A stretch of DNA of 51,546 bases, from NCBI GenBank assembly GCA_018267625.1, contig JAFDYC010000010.1, positions 1 to 51,546 on the forward strand, read 5' to 3'. Below the pieces are notes generated by a model, which saw nothing but the letters and a program-made list of their open reading frames with translations, made no database searches and had not been told where the DNA came from. The stretch's first letter is position 1. Each line of letters starts with the position of its first letter. The stretch comes from Bacteroidota bacterium (lineage in GTDB: Bacteria; Bacteroidota; Bacteroidia; Chitinophagales; Chitinophagaceae). The position numbers and the translations under genes were made by a program. This document shows, one piece after another, positions 7,693 to 16,791 of this stretch.

Positions 7693-9669
7693 CTAATACG
7701 CGAGCAGTTTACTGGCCGTTTCTTCCAGCCTGGCCTTGGCCAGGAATTGCTGCTCCAATTCGGAAGCAAAGGGAACGGGGGTATCTAAACTTGCACACCG
7801 CATAATGGGGGCATCTAAACATTCGAAACAATGCTCCGAAACCCAGGCACTGATTTCTCCGCCCAGCCCGCCGAAGAGCGTGTCTTCATGCAGCAGCAAC
7901 AGCTTGCCCGTGGCAACTACTGCTTCACGAATGGCTGCGTAATCGAGCGGTTGCAAACTGCGCAGGTCGAGGATATAGCAGGAAACTTCAGGGTGATTTT
8001 TTGCATAGTCCAAGGCCCAATGCACTCCGGCGCCATAGGTAATGATGCTGAGTTCTTCGCCCTTTTGCACCACACGAGCTTTACCAATTTCAACGGTGTA
8101 CCATTCGTCTGGTACGGGCCCATGGATGCTACGGTAAAGAGCCTTATGCTCAAAAAACAGTACTGGGTTGGGGTCTTCCAGAGCTGCACAAAGCAAGCCT
8201 TTCGCGTCTTCAGGAGTCGAAGGATAGAGCACTTTCAGGCCTGGGGTGTGGGTAAACCAGGCTTCATTGCTTTGCGAATGAAAAGGGCCCGCAGCCACTC
8301 CGCCACCGGTTGGCATCCGGATAACGACATCGGCATGTTGGCCCCAGCGGTAATAAATCTTTGCGAGGTTGTTGACGATTTGGTTGAAGCCAACCGTCAC
8401 GAAGTCGGCAAACTGCATTTCCATCATGCTCTTAAAACCCTTTATTGAAAGGCCCAAAGCTGCACCTACGATTGCACTTTCGCAAAGTGGCGTGTTGCGT
8501 ACCCGATCCTTGCCGAATTGCTGCACAAAACCTTCTGTCACTTTAAAGGCGCCTCCATATTCGGCAATATCCTGCCCCATGAGGATGAGGTTCGGAAAGC
8601 GTTCCATGCTTTGGCGCAGACCGTCAGAAATAGCCTGAATGAATTTCTTTTCTGAAGTGGGTCCCTGAGCAAACTGACGGGAAGGCGTGGCAGGTGCATA
8701 GACATCCGCAAGCTCTTCCTGCAGCACCGGCTTCACCGGCTCAGCAGCAAAGCCCGTTGCCAGTCCGGCTTCGATTTCCTGATGAATACTTTCGCGAATG
8801 GAGGCAATATGATCTTCGGAAAGCACTTCTTTTTTCAGCAGCCATTTTTCAAAATTGGCAACCGGGTCTTTCTTGCCCCATTCTTCAAAAAGCTCTTTGG
8901 GCACATACTTCACACCGCTGGCTTCTTCATGCCCACGCATCCGGAATGTGAGGCATTCCACCATGATGGGCTTCTGCTCGTGGATGCAATATTCCCTAGC
9001 TTCTTTGATATTCTGAAAGACTTCAAGGATGTTGTTTCCATCAATGGTCATACCCTTCATGCCATAGCCTTTGGCGCGAACCGATAGATGCTCCACCAGG
9101 AATTGCTCCCTGCTGGGTGTGCTGAGGCCATAGCCGTTATTCTCGATAATGAAGATGACAGGCAACTCCCAGACAGCCGCCACATTCATCGCTTCATGAA
9201 AATCGCCTTCGCTGGTAGCGCCATCACCACTGAAGGCCAGGCTGACCTTATTTTCCTGGCGCAGTTTATGAGCCAAGGCCACGCCATCGGCAATAGCCAG
9301 TTGGGGGCCTAAGTGGGAGATCATTCCACAGATATGATGATCATTCACTCCGAAATGAAAACTCCGTTCGCGGCCTTTAGAATAGCCTTTTTTCCGGCCC
9401 TGCCATTGCATAAACAGCCGGTCGAAGGGCACCTTGCGCGCTGTGAAAACCCCCAGGTTCCGGTGCATGGGCATAATGTATTCGTCGGCGTCCAACGCCA
9501 GGGTTGCCCCTACGGCAATCGCTTCCTGACCAATGCCCGAAAACCATTTGGAAATCCGCCCCTGGCGCAGCAACACCAGCATCTTCTCCTCAATCAGCCT
9601 TGGGCGGAGCAGCTCTGTGTAGATATGAATTAGCTCTTCATCGGATAGGCCGGAACGCTCGAAATGCAT
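7693..9669 (-). CDS. fused E1 alpha/beta subunit of a branched-chain 2-oxoacid (or pyruvate) dehydrogenase
   Basis: The protein has 658 residues and is a natural fusion. The alpha part (about 1-330) carries the thiamine diphosphate motif GDGATSEGD near residue 148 with NNGYG about 30 residues later. The beta part (about 338-658) starts at EKKFIQAISDG and contains MGQDIAEYGG, the transketolase pyrimidine-binding region and a transketolase C-terminal domain. It decarboxylates a 2-oxoacid and passes the acyl group to lipoyl-E2. E2 and E3 are not in the window. Such fusions are common in Bacteroidota; substrate choice cannot be read from sequence. A CAACTTTG box (9674-9681) lies four bases before the ATG. 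Confidence 0.9.
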   Translation of the reverse strand: MHFERSGLSDEELIHIYTELLRPRLIEEKMLVLLRQGRISKWFSGIGQEAIAVGATLALDADEYIMPMHRNLGVFTARKVPFDRLFMQWQGRKKGYSKGRERSFHFGVNDHHICGMISHLGPQLAIADGVALAHKLRQENKVSLAFSGDGATSEGDFHEAMNVAAVWELPVIFIIENNGYGLSTPSREQFLVEHLSVRAKGYGMKGMTIDGNNILEVFQNIKEAREYCIHEQKPIMVECLTFRMRGHEEASGVKYVPKELFEEWGKKDPVANFEKWLLKKEVLSEDHIASIRESIHQEIEAGLATGFAAEPVKPVLQEELADVYAPATPSRQFAQGPTSEKKFIQAISDGLRQSMERFPNLILMGQDIAEYGGAFKVTEGFVQQFGKDRVRNTPLCESAIVGAALGLSIKGFKSMMEMQFADFVTVGFNQIVNNLAKIYYRWGQHADVVIRMPTGGGVAAGPFHSQSNEAWFTHTPGLKVLYPSTPEDAKGLLCAALEDPNPVLFFEHKALYRSIHGPVPDEWYTVEIGKARVVQKGEELSIITYGAGVHWALDYAKNHPEVSCYILDLRSLQPLDYAAIREAVVATGKLLLLHEDTLFGGLGGEISAWVSEHCFECLDAPIMRCASLDTPVPFASELEQQFLAKARLEETASKLLAY

Positions 9670-9802
9670 GGCGCAAAGTTGCCGGGGATTTTTGGGTTTT
9701 GCCGACTTTTTGGCCCAGCTAAATCTTATGATCTACTAGAAACTTTGTGAGGGAAGATTTCGGGTTTACAATTATTTTTTATCAGCGGATCTCTTAACCG
9801 GC

Positions 9803-9837
9803 CATCCGTTGCGTCCACACTTCAGCAGGATTTCGCT
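9803..9837. repeat. dispersed intergenic repeat, copy A
   Basis: It contains CATCCGTTGCG (9803-9813) and GATTTCGCT (9829-9837), start-to-start distance 26. Copy B at 50478-50527 has the same two blocks 27 apart. It is degenerate and has no coding content. Confidence 0.4.
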
Positions 9838-10020
9838 GTTCGTCAGTTCTAGGAAGACGGGGGACATGAGGCATGGTAAGAAGCCACAAAGGAAGCTCCA
9901 TAGTAGCACTGGCCCCTCAGTGTGTGACGCAACGGGAGTTTCATCAGGGCACATCGGCTAGCCAACAAAAGGAAACTGAAACGAACCATCTTCCGGGAAT
10001 TAATGTTGAGCCCCGGGCAC

Positions 10021-10052
10021 AAAAAAGGAAGCACATCAGCGCTTCCTTTTTT
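10021..10052 (-). terminator. Rho-independent terminator of typA
   Basis: A 12-bp perfect inverted repeat (10021-10032 and 10041-10052) includes six A/T pairs, so the minus strand ends the stem in a T run. It lies 18 bases after the typA stop. Confidence 0.85.
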
Positions 10053-10070
10053 GAATGTAAAAAGATTGAC

Positions 10071-11879
10071 TCACGCTTCGGCCTTCATCATCTTTTGGTA
10101 TTTCACACGGTCATTTTCGTCCAGTAAAATCTTACGCAGGCGGATGCTTTTGGGCGTCAGTTCGATGCACTCATCCTGCTGGATATATTCCATGCATTCC
10201 TCTAAAGACATCTGTGTTTTCGGGGTGATTTGCGCGGCACCATCGGAACCGGAAGCCCGCATGTTGGTGAGTTTTTTGCCTTCGATGGCATTCACGTTCA
10301 GATCGCCCGGTTTGATATGTTCGGCGAGGATTTGGCCTGCATATACTTCTTCACCCGGGTCCACGAAAAAGCGTCCGCGGTCTTGAAGTTTGTCAATAGA
10401 GTAGGCGGTGGTAGTGCCCGTGAATTTGGAAATCAGTACGCCATTATTGCGGCCTGGGATGGGGCCTTTCCAGGGTTTGTATTCGCGGAAGCGGTGCGCC
10501 ATGACTGCTTCGCCTGCGGTGGCGGTGAGCATGGATGAGCGTAGGCCAATCATGCCGCGGCTGGGGATGTCGAACTCGAGGTGTTGCATTTCTCCTTTTG
10601 TTTCCATAACCAGCATTTCTCCTTTGCGTTGGGTCACGAGGTCAATCACACGACCAGAAGACTCGGAAGGCACATCTACGACTAAGGTTTCGTAAGGCTC
10701 GCATTTGTGTCCGTCAATAGTCTTAACGATAACCTGTGGTTGGCCTACGGTCAGTTCGTAGCCTTCGCGGCGCATGGTTTCGACGAGTACGGAAAGGTGT
10801 AGGATACCGCGTCCGAAGACGAGAAATTTATCTGCGTCATCTGTGTCCTGAACGCGAAGGGCCAGGTTTTTTTCAAGCTCTTTATATAGGCGGTCTCGGA
10901 TGTTTCGGGAGGTGACGAACTTTCCTTCCCGGCCATAGAAGGGAGCATTATTGATGGAAAACTGCATGTTCATCGTCGGCTCGTCTATGGCCATTATGGG
11001 CAGGGCTTCGGGGTTTTCGAAGTCGGCAATGGTTTCGCCAATCTGGAAATCTTCAATGCCCACAACGGCGCAGATATCACCAGCAGAGACTTCGGTTACT
11101 TTCTTTTTGCCCATGCCTTCGAAGACATAAAGCTCTTTCACCTTGTTACGAACCATAGAGCCATCGAGCTTGCAGAGTTGGATGTTCTGGCCTTCACGAA
11201 TGAGGCCGCGAGTCACCTTTCCAATCGCAATCCGACCGAGGAATGAAGAGTAGTCCAGGGAAGTGATTTGGAGCTGAAGGTTTCCTTCTGGCTGAGCGGG
11301 AGCGGGCACCTTTTCCAGGATCATATCCAAGACGGCGTTGATGTTATCGGTAGGCTCCAAGGAAGTGTTGTACCAGCCTTGTTTGGCAGAGCCATAGAGG
11401 GTAGGGAAGTCTAATTGTTCTTCGGTAGCATCAAGCTGGAAGAACAATTCGAATACAGCATCGTGAACTTCATCGGGGCGGCAATTGGGTTTGTCCACTT
11501 TATTGATGACTACGATAGGTCGCAAACCAAGGTTGAGTGCCTTTTGAAGTACAAATCTGGTTTGGGGCATGGGGCCTTCGAATGCATCCACGAGTAGCAA
11601 AACACCATCTGCCATTTTCAGGACTCGTTCGACTTCGCCACCAAAGTCAGCGTGCCCAGGGGTGTCAATTACATTAATCTTGACGTCCTTGTAGGTGACA
11701 GAAATATTTTTTGCAAGGATGGTAATTCCTCGTTCGCGTTCGAGGTCATTGTTGTCCATGATAAGCTCACCGGTCTCCTGATTATCACGGAAGACTTTGG
11801 TAGCATGAATGATTTTGTCGACCAGGGTTGTTTTTCCGTGGTCGACGTGCGCGATAATGGCGATGTTTCTAAGATTCAT
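10071..11879 (-). CDS. typA: ribosome-associated translational GTPase TypA/BipA
   Basis: The protein has 602 residues from ATG 11879, whose product starts [18 protein letters not shown] as in other TypA proteins. GTPase motifs are G1 AHVDHGKTT, the switch region RERGITI, G3 DTPGHADF and G4 NKVDKPN. EF-Tu domain 2, EF-G-like domains and the TypA-specific C-terminal domain follow. It binds the 70S ribosome near the A site and aids translation and 50S assembly under stress or cold. A -7-like box (TACCTTCG, 11934-11941) lies upstream, and a terminator-like hairpin (11903-11917) lies between the box and the start. Confidence 0.97.
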   Translation of the reverse strand: MNLRNIAIIAHVDHGKTTLVDKIIHATKVFRDNQETGELIMDNNDLERERGITILAKNISVTYKDVKINVIDTPGHADFGGEVERVLKMADGVLLLVDAFEGPMPQTRFVLQKALNLGLRPIVVINKVDKPNCRPDEVHDAVFELFFQLDATEEQLDFPTLYGSAKQGWYNTSLEPTDNINAVLDMILEKVPAPAQPEGNLQLQITSLDYSSFLGRIAIGKVTRGLIREGQNIQLCKLDGSMVRNKVKELYVFEGMGKKKVTEVSAGDICAVVGIEDFQIGETIADFENPEALPIMAIDEPTMNMQFSINNAPFYGREGKFVTSRNIRDRLYKELEKNLALRVQDTDDADKFLVFGRGILHLSVLVETMRREGYELTVGQPQVIVKTIDGHKCEPYETLVVDVPSESSGRVIDLVTQRKGEMLVMETKGEMQHLEFDIPSRGMIGLRSSMLTATAGEAVMAHRFREYKPWKGPIPGRNNGVLISKFTGTTTAYSIDKLQDRGRFFVDPGEEVYAGQILAEHIKPGDLNVNAIEGKKLTNMRASGSDGAAQITPKTQMSLEECMEYIQQDECIELTPKSIRLRKILLDENDRVKYQKMMKAEA

Positions 11880-11897
11880 ATCCTGTATCCCTGCAAG

Positions 11898-11926
11898 AAA
11901 AACGCCCACACAGGGCGATTTTTTTT
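11898..11926 (-). terminator. hairpin with T tract between apaG and typA (terminator or leader attenuator)
   Basis: The stem CGCCC/GGGCG (11903-11907 and 11913-11917, 5-base loop) is followed on the minus strand by TTTTT. It is 74 bases after the apaG stop but only 23 bases before the typA ATG, and it lies downstream of a typA -7-like box. It could therefore end apaG transcripts or attenuate typA. A/T runs flank both sides, so it would also work on the plus strand. Confidence 0.6.
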
Positions 11927-11933
11927 GGGAGCG

Positions 11934-11941
11934 CGAAGGTA
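11934..11941 (-). promoter_or_regulatory. candidate -7 box of typA
   Basis: The minus strand reads TACCTTCG, one mismatch to TANNTTTG. Initiation here would give a leader of about 50 bases that includes the 11903-11917 hairpin. Confidence 0.35.
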
Positions 11942-11990
11942 CGGATAATGAAACTTATACTGTGCGGAAGCAATAAGATTTAAGCTACTG

Positions 11991-12386
11991 TCAGTTTTGC
12001 TTAAATGGAGCTACCATTTGAAATTCCGGGATGGCTACTTTAAAGAGTCGTTTGTTGTACAGATTTTCCATCAGGTAACTTCCCCGCATCTTACCGATTT
12101 CGCTTCGCAAGCTACAAGCTGATATGTATTGATGGTTTGCTCCTGGTTCAATTACAGGCTGCTGGCCAACCACCCCGTCACCTTCCACCTCTCTGAAACT
12201 ACCATTGCTATCCACAATATGCCAATGCCTACGCAACAGCTTAATGGGCATGGTACTTAAGTTTTCGATGGTAATGCGATAAGCGAAAAGGAATTCTGCA
12301 GCGATGGGGTTGCTCTGTTTGGGCTGATAAAAAGCCTCTACAGTAACGCTTACACCATCAGTTACTTGTTGCACCGAATCTGTCAC
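11991..12386 (-). CDS. apaG: ApaG-domain protein
   Basis: The protein has 131 residues, the usual length of the ApaG/DUF525 beta-sandwich family. Typical segments are FLFAYRITIENLS, KLLRRHWHIVDSNG, EVEGDGVVGQQPVIEPGA and MRGSYLM. The biochemical role of bacterial ApaG is unsettled; it is linked to cobalt/magnesium resistance phenotypes and protein-protein binding. The start is GTG at 12386, supported by an exact -7 box (TATTTTTG, 12391-12398) only four bases away. Confidence 0.93.
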   Translation of the reverse strand: MTDSVQQVTDGVSVTVEAFYQPKQSNPIAAEFLFAYRITIENLSTMPIKLLRRHWHIVDSNGSFREVEGDGVVGQQPVIEPGANHQYISACSLRSEIGKMRGSYLMENLYNKRLFKVAIPEFQMVAPFKQN

Positions 12387-12390
12387 GCGG

Positions 12391-12398
12391 CAAAAATA
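12391..12398 (-). promoter_or_regulatory. -7 promoter box of apaG
   Basis: TATTTTTG on the minus strand matches TANNTTTG exactly and sits four bases before the GTG start, predicting a leaderless apaG mRNA. Confidence 0.5.
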
Positions 12399-12418
12399 TT
12401 AAGGGCTAAATGTAGCAA

Positions 12419-12883
12419 TTAGCTTGAAGCATCCGTCAGGATGATTGTCAACAATTCGCGAATGAGGGTTGATTCGTATCCTTTCTGTAGCAAATAACTT
12501 CTCAGTTTTTGCTGTGCGGGAAGGGGCCTATTTAATGAGCCTTCAATTTGTTCCCATTTTTTAGTTGCAAGGTGTAGGGCAGTTGCAAAATATTCATTCA
12601 GGTCAATTTCCTGTAATGCTTTTTTTTGGAGGTATTCTGAAATACGGTGTCGTTTTAGGCCCTGAATAATTTTCTGTTTGCCCCAATGTTTGATCCTGAA
12701 TTTACCTCTTGCATAAGCCAAGGCAAATCGTTGCTCATTAATCAAATCAAGTTTGATAAGTTCTGAAATTAAATATTCTACGGAATCCTGATGAAAACCA
12801 AGTAGATAAAGACGGTCCCTAACTTCTTGCTGAGAACGTTCCTGATACTGGCAAAAGCGGATGATTGCAGTCGGGAGTCCCAT
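12419..12883 (-). CDS. recX: regulatory protein RecX
   Basis: The protein has 154 residues from ATG 12883. It is made of three-helix RecX repeats, with RSQQEVRDRLYLLG, DLINEQRFALAYARGKFRIKHWG and a third repeat ending LLQKGYESTLI. RecX binds RecA and limits filament growth. The start follows the mnmG stop by one base (TAG C ATG), indicating translational coupling; a start at 12934 would overlap mnmG and is less likely. recA is not in the window. Confidence 0.88.
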   Translation of the reverse strand: MGLPTAIIRFCQYQERSQQEVRDRLYLLGFHQDSVEYLISELIKLDLINEQRFALAYARGKFRIKHWGKQKIIQGLKRHRISEYLQKKALQEIDLNEYFATALHLATKKWEQIEGSLNRPLPAQQKLRSYLLQKGYESTLIRELLTIILTDASS

Positions 12884-12884
12884 G

Positions 12885-14753
12885 CTAGCGTCCCAAGAGT
12901 AGCATGAGTATTTGGATATCCGAAGGGTTAACACCGCTAATGCGGCTGGCTTGGCCTAAGGTTGCAGGACGTACGGTAGATAGTTTTTGGCGAGCTTCAA
13001 TACTGATAGAGGATATAGAATTATAGTCGAGACTTGAAGGTAAACCAAGATCTTCTAATTGGTTCATTCTTAATGCCATAGAATGTTCTTTCTGGATGTA
13101 AACCTCGTATTTTATCTGGATTTCCGCCTGTTCAATAATTTCTGAATCAAGGTCTTGAAACGCATTCATTTCTTCAGGAAGATGGGCAATTAACTCCTCT
13201 AAATGAATCCCGGGGCGTAAAAGAAGCTTTTGAAATGAAGTTCGCTCAGAAATAGGAGTACTAGCCTTTTGAAATAAATAGCTGTTCACTAGTTCTGGGC
13301 TCAATTTATGTTGGGACAAAGTAGATTTTATTTCCTGAAGAGCAATTTCCTTCCTATCCAGAATTTCAAGGCGTTCAGAAGATGCAAGGCCAATTTGGGC
13401 AGACCTTCTGGTGAGCCTTAAATCTGCATTATCCTGTCTGAGTAAGGTACGATATTCAGCCCTACTTGTAAACATACGATAGGGCTCATCGGTACCTTTA
13501 CTTATCAAATCATCAATTAATACTCCAATATAAGCTTCATTTCTCCTTAGCACAAACGGTTCTTTGTTGTGAATGAGGTTGTGTGCGTTGATTCCAGCAA
13601 TCAAACCTTGACAAGCAGCCTCTTCATAACCCGTGGTGCCATTAATTTGTCCAGCGAAGAAAAGATTATCAATCGCTTTGGTTCTAAGGGTGTTGTTTAG
13701 TTGAGTGGGGGGGAAATAATCATATTCAATGGCATAGCCCGGCCTAAATAAAACACAATTCTCAAATCCATTAACTTGTCGTAAAGCATCAAATTGTACT
13801 CTGGCTGGCAATGAGGTACTAAATCCATTAACATACACCTCTACAGTGTTCCATCCTTCGGGTTCTACAAAGAGCTGATGCTGCAGTTTATCGGCAAATC
13901 GATTGATTTTGTCTTCTATACTGGGGCAATATCTAGGTCCTGTGCCTTGAATATCTCCCTGAAACATTGGTGACTCATCAAAACCAGATTTTAAGATTTC
14001 GTGAACGTTCCTATTTGTGTATGTAATCCAGCAACATCGTTGCTGAGTTGATTTGATTTTTTCGATGGGTAGAAATGAAAAACCGGAGACCTGATCATCA
14101 CCTTGTTGTTCTTCCATTTTTGAATAGTCAATAGAGCGCCCATCCACACGTGGCGGTGTTCCTGTCTTCAGTCTTTCAGAATGGAAACCCAAGCTGCATA
14201 ATTGCTCTGTTAACCCACGAGCACTTTGTTCCCCAATTCTACCGCCACTTTGATTATTTCTACCAATATGAATCGTTCCATTTAGGAATGTTCCAGTCGT
14301 AAGAACTACCGATTTCCCGAAGATTTTTTGACCTGAAGCGGTAAGGACCCCTTCCACTGTTCCACGTGAAACAATAATTTCCCGAACCGTGTCTTGCCAA
14401 AAAAACACATTATTGTTTGCCTCTAAATACTGGCGCCAAGAACTTGAAAATAGGGAACGGTCACACTGAGCTCTCGGACTCCACATGCCCGGTCCTTTGC
14501 TCCTATTCAGCATCCTAAATTGAATGGTACTATTGTCTGTAACTATACCACTCAATCCACCCAAAGCATCTATCTCCCTGACAATCTGTCCCTTAGCTAT
14601 ACCTCCCATAGCAGGGTTACAACTCATTGCACCTAGGTGTTGCAAATTCATTGAAATCAATAAAACACGTGAACCCATACTGGCAGCGGCATGTGCAGCT
14701 TCACAACCCGCATGTCCACCACCAACCACAATAACGTCGTAAACTTCAAACAC
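12885..14753 (-). CDS. mnmG: tRNA uridine-5-carboxymethylaminomethyl modification enzyme MnmG (GidA)
   Basis: The protein has 622 residues, full length. The FAD-binding GGGHAGCEAA is near the N-terminus, followed by GAMSCNPAMGGIAKG and the family signatures KTGTPPRVDGRSID and GYEEAACQGLIAGINA. With MnmE it installs the cmnm5 group at U34 of certain tRNAs. The start is GTG at 14753. Four bases further upstream is a strong hairpin (14757-14790) that ends the preceding gene. mnmG/gidA lies near oriC in many bacteria, which fits the DnaA-box cluster 3 kb away. The gene is AT-richer than most genes in the window. Confidence 0.97.
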   Translation of the reverse strand: MFEVYDVIVVGGGHAGCEAAHAAASMGSRVLLISMNLQHLGAMSCNPAMGGIAKGQIVREIDALGGLSGIVTDNSTIQFRMLNRSKGPGMWSPRAQCDRSLFSSSWRQYLEANNNVFFWQDTVREIIVSRGTVEGVLTASGQKIFGKSVVLTTGTFLNGTIHIGRNNQSGGRIGEQSARGLTEQLCSLGFHSERLKTGTPPRVDGRSIDYSKMEEQQGDDQVSGFSFLPIEKIKSTQQRCCWITYTNRNVHEILKSGFDESPMFQGDIQGTGPRYCPSIEDKINRFADKLQHQLFVEPEGWNTVEVYVNGFSTSLPARVQFDALRQVNGFENCVLFRPGYAIEYDYFPPTQLNNTLRTKAIDNLFFAGQINGTTGYEEAACQGLIAGINAHNLIHNKEPFVLRRNEAYIGVLIDDLISKGTDEPYRMFTSRAEYRTLLRQDNADLRLTRRSAQIGLASSERLEILDRKEIALQEIKSTLSQHKLSPELVNSYLFQKASTPISERTSFQKLLLRPGIHLEELIAHLPEEMNAFQDLDSEIIEQAEIQIKYEVYIQKEHSMALRMNQLEDLGLPSSLDYNSISSISIEARQKLSTVRPATLGQASRISGVNPSDIQILMLLLGR

Positions 14754-14756
14754 TTG

Positions 14757-14790
14757 AAAAAAAAATAGCCACGCAAAGGTGGCTATTTTT
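14757..14790 (-). terminator. Rho-independent terminator of the PA-domain gene, abutting mnmG
   Basis: A 12-bp perfect inverted repeat (14761-14772 and 14779-14790, 6-base loop) is followed on the minus strand by a run of nine T. It lies 21 bases after the stop at 14811. On the minus strand the loop and adjoining stem read CACCTTTG, close to a -7 box, immediately before the mnmG start. Confidence 0.85.
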
Positions 14791-14810
14791 TTGTTAGTAA
14801 ACTAGTCTGA

Positions 14811-16739
14811 TTAATGCTGAATACTAAACTTAATGGCCTGAGAGCCCTTATCAGTAGCTACAATAAGATAATAATTTCCAGAGGAAAACTTTGATGTATT
14901 TACTGATAGTTGCCCTTCACGGAAGTTCTTATATGTGTCAAAGCTTAGAGACTGCCCTAATGTATTCACTACACTGACCACAACAGTGCCTTGCTGTTTC
15001 ATGGATAATGCAACATGTACCTGGTCATTTGCAGGGTTGGGAAAAACTAATAGTCTGTCAAAGGCACTAGAACCTGAGGTACGGACTGAAACTGGAATTT
15101 CCTTGGTGATGTGTAATGCCATTGCTGGTACCAATCCAGTTAAAGATTTAAACTGAACTTGTTCCGCAGAAGTTATTGATTTATTGTAGAATGAAATATT
15201 GGACAATGTATCGTCTGGCACTGAATAAGGTGACCGAATATTTCCAGAAAAATTGGGAGCCCAATATTCTGTTCGGGTGTTAGCATTTGAATCTACATGG
15301 GTTGAAAGTACACTTCTCGTATAGAAATTAGAGTAATTATCTGCACCCAAAGAGAAATTGTTTTCTAATTCTGCAGCTAAGAAATACCAACTATTGTCGT
15401 CCAGTTTTGGCAACATGTTCGGCTTTGTTGGGTGGACCAGATTAACGAAGAATGGTTTATTACTTGAATCCGTTGATGCAAATGTTGAACGTAATCCAAT
15501 GGCTACTATGCTCAATTCATCCCCGTTTACCAAGCCATCATTACTATTGTCATTCCATTTATATAGGTAAACTAGTACAGAAGGACTAACGGGATTAAGC
15601 GCGAAAAGGTCACTATCTGCTGCGATTGCTAGTTGTGCTTTCACTACGCCATATCCACCCTTACGAACATAAAATAAGGGACCCCAAACCAACGGCTGAT
15701 TTGCAGAATAACGATAAGCTACGGATACTAAGGGTGCTTGCCTAATATCATCCCAACGGCCTTTACAAAATACTGAATCTGTAATATTCAGTTTGTAATC
15801 TAAAGTATTATCTTCAATATTATCATCCGGTTGCGCTGCACTCAATTCATACTTCATGTCTACAACTCCATTGCTTGTAAAACTTTGTCTGGATACATTT
15901 TGAGAAAAGAGTTCATGTAATGAGTCTGCAACCGGGAAACTGGGATCCAATACCGAATCTGCATAAACTACGCTACTACTACCTCCTGTTGGAGTAAAGC
16001 TGATTGTCTGCTTAAGCTTCACGTTTGATTGAGTTGTAGTTCCAAAGTTGGCTACATAAGCCCCATTATAGAAGTTATAAGCACGAGGAACACTACCAGG
16101 GGTATTTACCTGTGATAATGGCAAGCAAAATGCGTGTGGAACAGCAGGAGAATAAGGCACTATTCCTAAATCATTTGCAAAGCCAAATCCCCAGGTACTG
16201 AGGTTAATTTTTACAGTCTGACCCGCTTTAATAGCATCATTAATAGGGAAGCCATCTTCTCTAGAAATGATCAATACAGGAATCGTAGTATTGGTGGAAA
16301 ACGGTGTAGTTGGCGCCATACCTATAGTTCCTCCATTCTTATGATTGACAATGATGACTCCAATAGCACCCGCCTGCTGGCAATAAAATGCCTTTTGGCT
16401 GAAAGAAATACCTCCTCCTCGCATGATTAATGCAAACTTCCCATGAAGGTCTGGATAACCACCTGTACCATTCAATAAAGGATTCTCACCAAGCGTGTCA
16501 TAAGCCTTTTCAAGAGGTACCTGAAAATACTGTGTATCTATTGCACGGGCCCATGGTGTAGTGTTATTTGGATTCTGGCTCCAATTAAATTTTTTATTTC
16601 CATTGATAGTACTAGAACCAACAATTTCTAAGCGTGGTTCCACATAATATCCAGCCATTACCTGAGCTACAACGGTTGCGGCCTGAAACAGGAGAACAGA
16701 TAAAGTAAGGAACAGAACTTTTGTAGAGATTCGTGTCAT
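14811..16739 (-). CDS. secreted PA-domain protein with T9SS type A sorting domain
   Basis: The protein has 642 residues, with a signal peptide ending near VVAQ (residue 26). A protease-associated domain spans about residues 95-185 (GKFALIMRGG, QQAGAIGVIIVNHKNGG, IPVLIISREDG). A long beta-rich region follows with no protease motif that I can recognise. The last 80 or so residues form a T9SS sorting tail (FPNPANDQVHVAL, SSGNYYLIV, IKFSIQH). It is exported by T9SS and is probably a surface or secreted binding protein. The PA domain alone does not define an activity. A terminator follows at 14757-14790. Confidence 0.85.
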   Translation of the reverse strand: MTRISTKVLFLTLSVLLFQAATVVAQVMAGYYVEPRLEIVGSSTINGNKKFNWSQNPNNTTPWARAIDTQYFQVPLEKAYDTLGENPLLNGTGGYPDLHGKFALIMRGGGISFSQKAFYCQQAGAIGVIIVNHKNGGTIGMAPTTPFSTNTTIPVLIISREDGFPINDAIKAGQTVKINLSTWGFGFANDLGIVPYSPAVPHAFCLPLSQVNTPGSVPRAYNFYNGAYVANFGTTTQSNVKLKQTISFTPTGGSSSVVYADSVLDPSFPVADSLHELFSQNVSRQSFTSNGVVDMKYELSAAQPDDNIEDNTLDYKLNITDSVFCKGRWDDIRQAPLVSVAYRYSANQPLVWGPLFYVRKGGYGVVKAQLAIAADSDLFALNPVSPSVLVYLYKWNDNSNDGLVNGDELSIVAIGLRSTFASTDSSNKPFFVNLVHPTKPNMLPKLDDNSWYFLAAELENNFSLGADNYSNFYTRSVLSTHVDSNANTRTEYWAPNFSGNIRSPYSVPDDTLSNISFYNKSITSAEQVQFKSLTGLVPAMALHITKEIPVSVRTSGSSAFDRLLVFPNPANDQVHVALSMKQQGTVVVSVVNTLGQSLSFDTYKNFREGQLSVNTSKFSSGNYYLIVATDKGSQAIKFSIQH

Positions 16740-16791
16740 TTTTTTATTTCAATAAAGGGCTAAAATACTGATTTATGCTCAATGATTTACC

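Larger units (their letters stand above)
9670..10070. other. 401-bp intergenic region between the E1 gene and typA
   Basis: It holds the typA terminator (10021-10052), the -7-like box of the E1 gene (9674-9681), and copy A of a dispersed repeat (9803-9837). The short open frames in it have no coding character. I see nothing else. Confidence 0.6.

Noticed and set aside
9772..10034. Two 60-codon minus-strand frames between the E1 gene and typA
   Set aside because: They cover the dispersed repeat, lack promoters or starts with support, and overlap one another.
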